Of a stretch of DNA of 6,007 nt, positions 1 through 6,007 are shown in pieces. The stretch's first letter is position 1; each line of letters starts with the position of its first letter. A program made the position numbers and the translations under genes. The notes beneath the pieces were generated by a model. It was given only the letters and a program-made list of their open reading frames with translations. It ran no database searches and was not told the origin of the DNA. This DNA comes from Opitutales bacterium (GTDB lineage Bacteria > Verrucomicrobiota > Verrucomicrobiia > Opitutales > JAFGAQ01), in NCBI GenBank assembly GCA_028704125.1, contig JAQVLM010000219.1:1-6007 (forward strand). The letters run 5' to 3'.

Positions 1-1
1 C

Positions 2-286
2 TCGCCCGCCGTCAAGCGGAAGGGTATGGAAGATCTGAGCAAGGAGCTCGCAGCGAAAGGTTATCCGACGGATGATGAACATTGCGTGATTTGGGCGATG
101 TTCCCGCAACAGGTGGATGAGTATTTCAAAGCAAAGAATGCGCCTCCTCCTCCGCCTCCTCCCGCAGCGACGCTGCCGGCAGCTCCGGAACCCGCTCAGT
201 CTTCCGGATTTGCATTTGGCGGAAAGGCGCACATGCGTTTGTCGGTGAATGGCCATCAGCACGAAGTGATGGTCGAGGAGGCTTGA
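2..286 (+). CDS. Pyruvate/oxaloacetate carboxyltransferase subunit (OadA/PycB-like), C-terminal part
   Basis: This is the 3' end of a gene that begins left of the window; the frame is open from base 2 to the TGA at 284-286. The visible 94 residues start with a helical segment (SPAVKRKGMEDLSKELAAKG) and a motif, DDEHCVIWAMFPQQVDEYF. This resembles the end of the conserved C-terminal carboxyltransferase domain of oxaloacetate decarboxylase alpha and pyruvate carboxylase subunit B. A linker with seven consecutive prolines follows, as is usual before a biotinyl carrier domain. The protein then shows only the likely first strands of such a domain (MRLSVNGHQHEVMVEEA) and stops. No biotin-acceptor MKM motif is present, and none is encoded before the terminator. 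In the family this domain transfers carboxyl groups between a keto acid and carboxybiotin in the cytoplasm. The exact substrate (oxaloacetate, pyruvate or methylmalonyl-CoA) cannot be told from this fragment. The ATG at 26 is internal, not the start. Confidence 0.72.
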   Translation, partial: SPAVKRKGMEDLSKELAAKGYPTDDEHCVIWAMFPQQVDEYFKAKNAPPPPPPPAATLPAAPEPAQSSGFAFGGKAHMRLSVNGHQHEVMVEEA

Positions 287-302
287 TTGTTTTTGGCGAA
301 TC

Positions 303-343
303 GGATCGGGTGTGGAAGGGATTCCGCACCCGATCCAATTTTT
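303..343 (+). terminator. Rho-independent terminator after the carboxyltransferase gene
   Basis: Bases 303-317 (GGATCGGGTGTGGAA) pair with 322-336 (TTCCGCACCCGATCC). This gives a 15-bp stem with a single G-U wobble (313/326), closed by the loop GGGA, which fits the GNRA tetraloop pattern. AATTTTT follows at 337-343. The stem begins 17 bases after the stop codon of the upstream gene. The T run exists only on the + side, so it should act only on rightward transcripts. It separates the carboxyltransferase from the adenosyltransferase, although readthrough cannot be excluded. Confidence 0.93.
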
Positions 344-374
344 GTCGGGAGATGAACCGCAAGATCAACTAAGG

Positions 375-932
375 ATGTCGATTGTCACCAAGAAGGGAGA
401 TGGCGGCCAAACTGCGTTGCGGATGGGGCGAAAAACCTCGAAAGCAGCATGGAGAGTGGAGGCCTATGGAACGGTTGATGAGCTGTCCGCGGCATTGGGC
501 GTGGCCCGTTCGTTCCTTGGTCAGGACGCCCGTTTTGGGGATTTTGCTTCCCGGATTCTGACCGTTCAGAATCAACTTTTGTCGGTTGGCGCGGATCTGG
601 CGACCCGCCCGGAGGACGCACAAGCTCCCGGCGGTGGCATCAAGCATTTTTATGAGGATTCGTTTTTGACCTGGCTGGAAGATCAGGTGCCCGGTTTGGA
701 GTCGGGTCTTAGGATGGATCGCTTTGTGCTGCCGGGTGAGAACCCGGCTTCGGCTCACCTTCATTATGCAAGAACGGTTTGCAGGCGTGCCGAACGCAGT
801 GTCATCCGCCTGCGCGAAGAGGGTGGGGAACCGATTGTTCCCGACATGTTGCCCTACCTCAACCGTCTTTCGGACTACCTGTGGTTGATGGCGGAGAAGT
901 GTGCTTTGGCCACGGCTGATGCCGGTTCCTGA
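375..932 (+). CDS. ATP:cob(I)alamin adenosyltransferase, PduO/MMAB type
   Basis: The product (185 residues, the usual size for the family) transfers the adenosyl group of ATP to cob(I)alamin, making coenzyme B12 in the cytoplasm, normally as a trimer. The N-terminal ATP-binding motif is TKKGDGGQT (residues 5-13). Then come RVEAYGTVDELSAALG with D35, FVLPGENPASAHLH from F117, ARTVCRRAER with R133 and R137, and YLNRLSDYLWLMAEK near the C-terminus. From memory of Lactobacillus reuteri PduO, D35, F112, R128 and R132 are the salt-bridge, corrin-facing and active-site residues; D35, F117, R133 and R137 here match them in identity and spacing. Two small departures are LPGE where LPGG is usual, and AEK where the last motif usually has AR. 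I chose ATG 375 because family similarity begins there. An in-frame GTG at 312 would lie inside the terminator stem. No well-spaced Shine-Dalgarno is visible; AAGG at 371-374 touches the start codon. The likely client is methylmalonyl-CoA mutase or another B12 enzyme, none of which is in view. Confidence 0.93.
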   Translation: MSIVTKKGDGGQTALRMGRKTSKAAWRVEAYGTVDELSAALGVARSFLGQDARFGDFASRILTVQNQLLSVGADLATRPEDAQAPGGGIKHFYEDSFLTWLEDQVPGLESGLRMDRFVLPGENPASAHLHYARTVCRRAERSVIRLREEGGEPIVPDMLPYLNRLSDYLWLMAEKCALATADAGS

Positions 933-1030
933 CGACAATTGCGTTTCGGGCAAAGAAGGTTGAGTTGTGGGGAGTCTCTATTCCGTTTGTTGGTGGAAGT
1001 TTCCCTCTGGCGGGTTTTTTGTTAAGGGGG

Positions 1031-1116
1031 GTCCAATTTGTCCGATATTGATCCCATCCGGGTGAGTGGATGCATATCCTGCTTTCCGGATGGATATCCA
1101 TGGAGAGCAATTGGAC
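1031..1116. repeat. Concentric inverted repeats around the kinase start codon
   Basis: Three pairs of arms share exactly the same centre (1073.5). They are GTCCAATT (1031-1038) with AATTGGAC (1109-1116), CCATCCGG (1054-1061) with CCGGATGG (1086-1093), and GGAT (1068-1071) with ATCC (1076-1079). All three are perfect matches. A further GATAT (1044-1048) can pair with ATATC (1094-1098), directly extending the inner right arm and leaving a 5-base bulge on the left. The ATG at 1070 lies in the innermost stem, and part of its ribosome-binding site is in the middle arm. The structure could be a DNA operator or an mRNA fold controlling translation. Which of these applies, if either, is inference. 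Confidence 0.6.
1060..1066 (+). promoter_or_regulatory. Probable ribosome-binding site for the hybrid kinase
   Basis: GGGTGAG contains GGTGA, complementary to the UCACC part of the 16S rRNA 3' end. In that register the central GG (1061-1062) lies seven bases before ATG 1070. This favours 1070 over the in-frame ATG at 1100, which has no comparable site. Its first two bases are paired in the middle arm of the surrounding inverted repeat. Confidence 0.45.
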
Positions 1117-4100
1117 AGAATGTGGCGCACCCTCCCGGAAGCTGCCGATTCCTCGTGTTGTGCGAAGGACGGCCTTATGGGTCTTTGGCTCATTGATGTT
1201 GTCCTTGGTGTCTGTTAGCGCTTCTGCAGAGGTTGGTGCTCCGGCTCCGGTCAGCGTGAAGGTGGGGGTGTTGGCACACCGCGGTCCGGATTTGTGCGTC
1301 GAACAGTGGGAACCCCATATGCGGTATCTCACGCAGAATGTTCCAGGGTATGCTTTCGAAATGGTTCCGCTTGATTTTGAGGCGGTTGAAGCAGTGGTCA
1401 GGCGGAAGGAGGTGGACTTTTTGCTCACCAATCCGGCCCAGCATGCCTACCTTGACGCGGACCACGGATTGTGCGCGGTAGCGACGCTCAAAGAATCGGT
1501 GGACGGTTCGTCCACACCCTTGTTTGCCGGCGCGTTTATAGCGCGTGAAGGCGCATTCGTGGATGGGGATGTTTCGGTTTTCAAGGATGCCAGGGTTGCA
1601 TTCGTAAATCCATTGTCCTTTGGAGGGTATTTCGCTGGATTGTGTGAGCTCAAGCGAATGGGGATGGATGTCCGGAAAGCGGCTTCGGAAATCCTGTTCG
1701 TGGGCACCCATGATGAAGTGGTGAATCATGTGTTGACGGGAAAGGCGGACATCGGGCTGATCCGTTCGAACACACTGGAGAGGATGGCCGGCGAGGGTCG
1801 TTTGGATCTCGAATCCATCAGGTTTTGGGGGCTGAAGCCAATGGATGGCGAATACGCGTTGCCGCATTCGACCGATGTATATCCGAATTGGCCATTTTCC
1901 GCTCTGGCTCATGTCCCGGCGGATCTGCGTTGGGGGGTCTCCCAGGCATTGATTGGTATGTCCGATGTCGATACGGCCTCCAAAGCGGCAGGCTCCGGTG
2001 GTTGGTCCTATCCATTGAGCTATGCGAGTGTCCGGGAGTGCCTGCGGTATCTGGGCGCCGATCCCTTTAGGAAGGAACCGCCGTCGGTCTGGCAGGCGGC
2101 TCTATCGGAGTATTGGCCTTGGATGTTGCTTTGGGTGGGGATTGCGGCAGCGTTGGTGACGCTCTACATCCGGGCGGCGCGGCTGCAATACCACTACCGG
2201 AGCATGGCGAGCGCTCTGCAACGCAACCAGGACCGTATTGATGGAATGTCGGCGCACAGTCGCACCTTCTGGTGGGAGGTGGATCTGAAGGGAGTTTACA
2301 CTGCTTTGAGTCCGGTTGTAGAGGCGGTTTTGGGATTTCGTCCTGATGAACTGGTGGGGAGGCGAACCTTTTACGACATTCATCCGGAAGAGGGAAGGGA
2401 GGCCTTCCGCGAGCAATCATTTGCTGCTCTCGAGAGCGGAGCCGTCTTTTCGGGGGTTTTGAATCCAGCGGTTTCAAGTGATGGGCGGATCGTTTGGCTT
2501 TCCACCAGTGCATCGACCGTGTTGGGCCCGGATGGAAGTCCGGTTGGATACCGTGGCATGGACACGGACATATCCGAACAGGTTCTCGCAAAAATCGCAG
2601 TGGAAGAAAGTGAGACGAACTTCCGCACCTTTTTCGACACCCTAGATGACATTATTGTGGTGGCTTCTCAGGATGGGCATATTCTCTATGCTAACCGGTC
2701 CTTGCACACGAAGCTTCAGTACTCCGAGCAGGAGCTTCATGGGATGCACATTCTGGATCTTCATGCGAAAGAAGACCACGAAGAGGCCCGATCGATTTTA
2801 GCAGATATGTTCAAGGGATTGCGTGGGGCTTGTCCGCTTTCGCTTCAACGCAAAGATGGTTCATTCATGCCAGCCGAGACGCGGGTTTGGTTCGGAAAAT
2901 GGAATGGGGTGCCCTGTATCTTTGGTTTGAGCAAGGACCTGACCTTTGAACAGGAAGCGCAACAACGCTTTGAAAAGTCGTTTCGGAACAATCCCGCGCT
3001 TATGGCATTGTCTTCGTTCGAAGACCGGCGGTTTACCGATGTGAACGATGCATTCCTCAAGACCCTTGGCTACGAGCGGGAAGAGGTGATTGGGAAAACT
3101 AGCCGGGAGCTTGGATTGTTCACAGAGGGCGATCAACTGGAGCTTATCGTCCTGAAACTCAGGAATGAGATGCGGGTCATCAACCAGGAGATGCAGGTGC
3201 GGAGCAAAAGCGGGCAGTATCTCGATGGCCTGTTCTCCGGAGAAACCATCACGATCCAAGGCAGAAAGACTTTTTTAACGGTGATGATAGACATCACCGA
3301 ACAAAAGCGGGTGGAGCGGGAGCTCCAGGCCAAGACGGATGAATTGGATCGGTATTTTACCTCCAGTCTGGATCTTCTCTGCATCGCCAATACGAGAGGG
3401 GAGTTTGTCCGTCTCAATCCGGAGTGGGAAAAAGTGTTGGGATATCCGGTCGATGAGCTGCAGGGCCGTTCGTTCCTCGATTTTGTCCACCCGGACGACC
3501 TGCCTTCGACTCTGCATGCGATATCCGACCTGAGTAGCCAAAAGGAAGTGACCAGCTTCGAGAATCGATACCGTGGAAAGGACGGGTCTTACCGTTGGAT
3601 CGAATGGCGATCCCGTCCCGAAGGTGCGATTATCTATGCGGTGGCCCGGGATGTGACTGTGCGCAAACGCATTGAGGACCAACTGAGGCATGAACGCACC
3701 CGGCTCGAGAACATCATTCAGGGCACGCATTGCGGCACCTGGGAGTGGAACGTTCAGACTGGCGAGACGGTTTTTGATGAGATGTGGGCCGGGATCTGTG
3801 GATACAGCCTATCCGAGATTGAGCCTGTGTCGATAGGCACCTGGAAATGCCTGCTTCATCCAGATGATGTAAGGGTCTCAGAAGATGCCCTGAATCGGCA
3901 TTTCTCCGGTGAATCGCCTTACTATCAATGTGAAGTGAGGATGTGGCACAAGACAGATGGCTGGGTTTGGGTTCAGGATCGGGGGGTGGTCAAGACCCGT
4001 GACGATAGGGGAAGACCCCTTTTGATGTATGGAACGCACATCGATATTTCCGAGCAGAAGAGGGTTGAGTCGGAGCTGATCAAAATCAATGAGAGGTTGA

Positions 4101-5713
4101 AGGATGCAACCATTGAGGCACAGAAGCTGGCACATGCCGCAGAACAGGCGAGCGTTGCCAAGAGTCAGTTTCTTGCCAATATGAGCCATGAGATCCGGAC
4201 TCCCATGAATGGGGTCATTGGGATGGCGGGTTTGCTTTTGGATACGGATCTGACTCAGGAACAAAAACGCTACGCCGACCGCATCCGCACGAGCGGTGAG
4301 ATCCTGCTCGATCTGATCAATGATATTCTGGATCTTTCCAAGATTGAGGCGGGAAAGATGGAGCTGGAGGAGGCTGACTTCGATCTCTTGCATCTGCTGG
4401 ATGATGTGGCTTTCCAGTTCCGCATGCGCTGCGAGGAGAAGGGACTCCGATGGACAATGGATTGTGGCAAGGATGTGCCGCATATTGTGAAAGGTGATCC
4501 GGGGCGCTTGAGGCAAATCCTGGTGAACCTGCTGGGAAATGCGGTCAAGTTTACCCGTGAGGGCGGCGTGTCCTTGAAGGTGGACAGTGAACGCGAGGAT
4601 GCATCCGGACGGTACCAGGTTGTTTTTGAGGTTAGTGATACCGGAATTGGAATTCCCGAGGACAAGCAACGGGCCCTCTTTGAAAAGTTTTCGCAGGCCG
4701 ACACGTCCACAGCCAGGCTATTCGGAGGCAGTGGCTTGGGGTTGGCAATATCCCGGCAGCTTTCACGGATGATGGGCGGCTCGATTGCGATGTCCAGCCA
4801 GGAGGGGAATGGGTCGGTCTTTCGTGTGGAGCTTCCGCTTATGGTGGGCGACTCCCATTCGGATAATTGGTCGGGACCCGTCCCCGGTCGCAAACGCGCA
4901 CATTTGGATCGGGATCTGAATCAGTTGTTTGCGGGATGTGGGTATCGTGTGCTTTTGGTTGAGGACAATCCCACCAATCAGGAGGTCGCTTCGGGGCTTT
5001 TGAGGAAAATGGGATTGGATCATGATTTTGCTGGCAGTGGCGTCCAGTGTTTGGAAATGCTTGCCCAAGGAGAATATGATCTGGTTTTGCTGGATGTCCA
5101 AATGCCGGGAATGGATGGATACGAAACCGTCCGGAGAATCCGCTCGGAATTCGAGGATCGAAGACCGGTTGTGATTGCCTTGACAGCCCACGCAATGGCA
5201 GGCGATCGGGAGACATGTCTCGCCGCAGGAATGGATGACTATTTGGCGAAGCCGATATCCGGACAGCTCCTGGCTGAAGCTTTGGAGCGTTGGCTGGGTG
5301 GCAAGGAGCCGGAATCCGCCTCCATTTCCGATGCGCTTCTTTCGAACCCGGCTGAGGGCCCTGACACTTCAGTATTGGATGAGAACGCGATGCTCGAAAA
5401 CCTGATGGATGACAGGGAGCTTGCGGCCCGTGTGGCGGGTCGGTTCCTGAATGATCTGGACGGTCAGTTGCAGGCCCTTCGGGACGCCTTTTCGAGGAAC
5501 GATTTGGAGACAGTAAGGGAAGTGGCGCATTCCTTGAAAGGCGGGGCATCCTATTTGGGTGCTTCGAGAATGCGACAGGCCTCGGAGTCGTTGGAAATGA
5601 GCATTCGGGAGGGAGTAGTGGATCCGCTGAACACCATGGTAAGCAAAGTGGAGACGGAAGCGTCCTTGCTGGTGGAGGCCCTCCGGGCTGCCGGTTTCTC
5701 CGCGTCACCGTAA
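1070..5713 (+). CDS. Hybrid sensor histidine kinase: TtrS/PhnD-like sensor, five PAS, HisKA-HATPase-REC-HPt
   Basis: This 1547-residue inner-membrane receptor should autophosphorylate and pass phosphate His-Asp-His to an unseen regulator. A signal peptide (basic R29-R33, hydrophobic 34-50) has a likely cleavage after SASA at residue 53. Residues ~62-330 form a periplasmic phosphonate-binding-like domain resembling the tetrathionate sensor TtrS. The motifs are VGVLAHRG, DFLLTNPAQHAYLD, FGGYFAGL and YPNWPFSAL, with cysteines at 76, 135, 192 and 324. One transmembrane helix covers ~349-367; no HAMP domain is evident. Five PAS domains lie at ~395-505, 518-628, 634-745, 763-870 and 878-997, four ending in the typical D(I/V)(S/T) junction. 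A helical linker leads to HisKA (H1040 in MSHEIRTPMNG). The HATPase has N1157, DTGIGI (D1190) and GGSGLGLAI (1219-1227). The receiver has E1298/D1299, phospho-acceptor D1342, T1372 and K1394. The HPt has H1487 in AHSLKGGA. All catalytic residues appear intact. ATG 1100 is an alternative start that keeps the signal peptide. TtrS itself lacks the receiver and HPt, so the ligand should not be assumed to be tetrathionate. Confidence 0.95.
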   Translation: MHILLSGWISMESNWTECGAPSRKLPIPRVVRRTALWVFGSLMLSLVSVSASAEVGAPAPVSVKVGVLAHRGPDLCVEQWEPHMRYLTQNVPGYAFEMVPLDFEAVEAVVRRKEVDFLLTNPAQHAYLDADHGLCAVATLKESVDGSSTPLFAGAFIAREGAFVDGDVSVFKDARVAFVNPLSFGGYFAGLCELKRMGMDVRKAASEILFVGTHDEVVNHVLTGKADIGLIRSNTLERMAGEGRLDLESIRFWGLKPMDGEYALPHSTDVYPNWPFSALAHVPADLRWGVSQALIGMSDVDTASKAAGSGGWSYPLSYASVRECLRYLGADPFRKEPPSVWQAALSEYWPWMLLWVGIAAALVTLYIRAARLQYHYRSMASALQRNQDRIDGMSAHSRTFWWEVDLKGVYTALSPVVEAVLGFRPDELVGRRTFYDIHPEEGREAFREQSFAALESGAVFSGVLNPAVSSDGRIVWLSTSASTVLGPDGSPVGYRGMDTDISEQVLAKIAVEESETNFRTFFDTLDDIIVVASQDGHILYANRSLHTKLQYSEQELHGMHILDLHAKEDHEEARSILADMFKGLRGACPLSLQRKDGSFMPAETRVWFGKWNGVPCIFGLSKDLTFEQEAQQRFEKSFRNNPALMALSSFEDRRFTDVNDAFLKTLGYEREEVIGKTSRELGLFTEGDQLELIVLKLRNEMRVINQEMQVRSKSGQYLDGLFSGETITIQGRKTFLTVMIDITEQKRVERELQAKTDELDRYFTSSLDLLCIANTRGEFVRLNPEWEKVLGYPVDELQGRSFLDFVHPDDLPSTLHAISDLSSQKEVTSFENRYRGKDGSYRWIEWRSRPEGAIIYAVARDVTVRKRIEDQLRHERTRLENIIQGTHCGTWEWNVQTGETVFDEMWAGICGYSLSEIEPVSIGTWKCLLHPDDVRVSEDALNRHFSGESPYYQCEVRMWHKTDGWVWVQDRGVVKTRDDRGRPLLMYGTHIDISEQKRVESELIKINERLKDATIEAQKLAHAAEQASVAKSQFLANMSHEIRTPMNGVIGMAGLLLDTDLTQEQKRYADRIRTSGEILLDLINDILDLSKIEAGKMELEEADFDLLHLLDDVAFQFRMRCEEKGLRWTMDCGKDVPHIVKGDPGRLRQILVNLLGNAVKFTREGGVSLKVDSEREDASGRYQVVFEVSDTGIGIPEDKQRALFEKFSQADTSTARLFGGSGLGLAISRQLSRMMGGSIAMSSQEGNGSVFRVELPLMVGDSHSDNWSGPVPGRKRAHLDRDLNQLFAGCGYRVLLVEDNPTNQEVASGLLRKMGLDHDFAGSGVQCLEMLAQGEYDLVLLDVQMPGMDGYETVRRIRSEFEDRRPVVIALTAHAMAGDRETCLAAGMDDYLAKPISGQLLAEALERWLGGKEPESASISDALLSNPAEGPDTSVLDENAMLENLMDDRELAARVAGRFLNDLDGQLQALRDAFSRNDLETVREVAHSLKGGASYLGASRMRQASESLEMSIREGVVDPLNTMVSKVETEASLLVEALRAAGFSASP

Positions 5714-5742
5714 CCGGATTCACCTGGGAATAATGAATGGCA

Positions 5743-5754
5743 TCACACGTGTGA
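5743..5754. repeat. 12-bp perfect palindrome between convergent genes
   Basis: TCACACGTGTGA is perfectly self-complementary and begins 30 bases after the kinase stop codon. It could be a binding site for a dimeric protein, or a weak 4-bp hairpin with loop ACGT. The following bases (agttgttt) are a poor U-tract, so a terminator role is doubtful. A 12-bp palindrome can also arise by chance in a window of this size. Confidence 0.5.
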
Positions 5755-5786
5755 AGTTGTTTAACGGTGAGGAATCGCACCTTGCG

Positions 5787-5835
5787 AGGGAATGGCGCTT
5801 GGCGGGATTATGCGCAGATGCTTGAGCCATTCCCT
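5787..5835. repeat. 10-bp perfect inverted repeat at the end of the leftward gene
   Basis: AGGGAATGGC (5787-5796) is the exact reverse complement of GCCATTCCCT (5826-5835), separated by 29 bases. The right arm overlaps the stop codon of the minus-strand gene (5834-5836) by two bases, so the stem would form at the 3' end of its transcript. Neither strand has a T run after the stem. It may stabilise the mRNA end or act as a weak or factor-assisted terminator between converging transcripts; this is inference. Confidence 0.5.
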
Positions 5836-6007
5836 ATGGCAGGTTAAAGCCGGCCGAGTGAACCAGCCAGTGTTCAATGGATTGCAGAATGTCAGTGCTA
5901 TCCCGTCCGGGGGGGTGTTCAGCGAGGGGTGAAAAGATCGCATCCGCTGCCCGTCGTCGTATGTTGGGACCCAGGGTATCATACCATTCCTGACGCACGG
6001 GAAACCC
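5834..6007 (-). CDS. Unrecognised protein, C-terminal 57 residues (gene enters from the right edge)
   Basis: Read leftwards from the window edge, one frame stays open for 57 codons and ends at TAG (5836-5834). I do not recognise the family. The translation looks like genuine protein: it begins GFPVRQEWYDTLGPNIRRRA, continues with an apparent helix (ADAIFSPLAEH), then PPGRDSTDILQSIEHWLVHS, and ends AGFNLP. Charged and hydrophobic residues are spaced as in amphipathic helices. No start is in the window, so the true length is unknown. The gene converges on the kinase with 120 bases between the two stop codons, so it is not co-transcribed with it. A run of seven C in this reading (+ strand G at 5909-5915) encodes Pro-Pro and is a place where a sequencing or slippage frameshift could occur. 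A competing minus-strand frame (5982-5761) is open too, but its product looks less protein-like. Confidence 0.55.
   Translation of the reverse strand, partial: GFPVRQEWYDTLGPNIRRRAADAIFSPLAEHPPGRDSTDILQSIEHWLVHSAGFNLP

Noticed and set aside
26..28. ATG at 26 as the start of a small independent gene
   Set aside because: The frame is open to the window edge and the upstream residues continue the same carboxyltransferase C-terminal segment, so it is an internal methionine.
312..374. Upstream GTG extension of the adenosyltransferase
   Set aside because: The GTG lies inside the terminator stem and the extra 21 residues have no family similarity; homology starts at ATG 375.
1002..1020. Possible terminator after the adenosyltransferase (CCC, six-base loop, GGG, then six T)
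   Set aside because: The stem is only 3 bp and I could find no better pairing; the T run alone does not support a terminator.
1019..1049. Possible promoter: TTGTTA (1019-1024) and GATATT (1044-1049)
   Set aside because: Both boxes are weak and the spacing is 19 bases; not enough to call a promoter for the kinase.
4839..5780. Long minus-strand open frame antisense to the kinase (313 codons)
   Set aside because: Its product is rich in proline, arginine and serine with no recognisable motifs, and it lies opposite the clearly conserved receiver and HPt domains; it is a shadow of their codon use. The other antisense frames in the window were rejected on the same grounds.
5771..5806. Imperfect direct repeat (GGAATCGC... 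and GGAATGGC...)
   Set aside because: The match needs mismatches and a gap over about 18 bases and has only two copies; chance is a sufficient explanation.
5761..5982. Minus-strand frame of 73 codons at the right end
   Set aside because: It overlaps the edge-truncated frame I favour, and its product (many prolines, scattered cysteines and tryptophans, no helix pattern) looks less like a real protein.

Overview
The window reads as ordinary chromosomal DNA of a Gram-negative bacterium, moderately GC-rich, with four protein-coding regions. The Gram-negative call rests on the large receptor kinase, which carries a signal peptide, a periplasmic binding-protein-like domain and one membrane anchor. 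My lean towards Verrucomicrobiota (Opitutae-like) is an impression from the look of the first two proteins and the weak Shine-Dalgarno signals. It is not verified.

Layout. (1) Positions 2-286, + strand: the 3' end of a pyruvate/oxaloacetate carboxyltransferase subunit (OadA/PycB-like). It has a proline-rich linker and ends at the start of what should be a biotinyl domain. (2) Positions 303-343: a very strong intrinsic terminator. (3) Positions 375-932, + strand: a complete PduO/MMAB-type ATP:cob(I)alamin adenosyltransferase. (4) Positions 1070-5713, + strand: one very large hybrid sensor kinase with signal peptide, TtrS/PhnD-like periplasmic domain, transmembrane helix, five PAS domains, HisKA, HATPase, receiver and HPt. 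Its start lies at the centre of an 86-bp set of concentric inverted repeats. (5) Positions 5714-5833: a convergent intergenic region with a 12-bp perfect palindrome and one arm plus most of the loop of a 10-bp stem. (6) Positions 5834-6007, - strand: the C-terminal 57 codons of an unrecognised gene that enters from the right edge.

How they may work together. A biotin-dependent decarboxylase or transcarboxylase subunit beside a coenzyme-B12 maturation enzyme fits methylmalonyl-CoA/propionate metabolism, but the terminator between them argues against one simple operon. The kinase appears to be a separate unit. It should bind a small anion or other solute in the periplasm and may read further cues through its PAS domains. 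It carries the phosphorelay up to HPt, but no DNA-binding response regulator is present in the window, so its output partner must be encoded elsewhere. There is no sign of mobile elements, CRISPR, tRNA or rRNA, and no convincing new multi-gene system. The features most worth a second look are the repeats around the kinase start, the missing biotinyl domain and the sensor-relay fusion.
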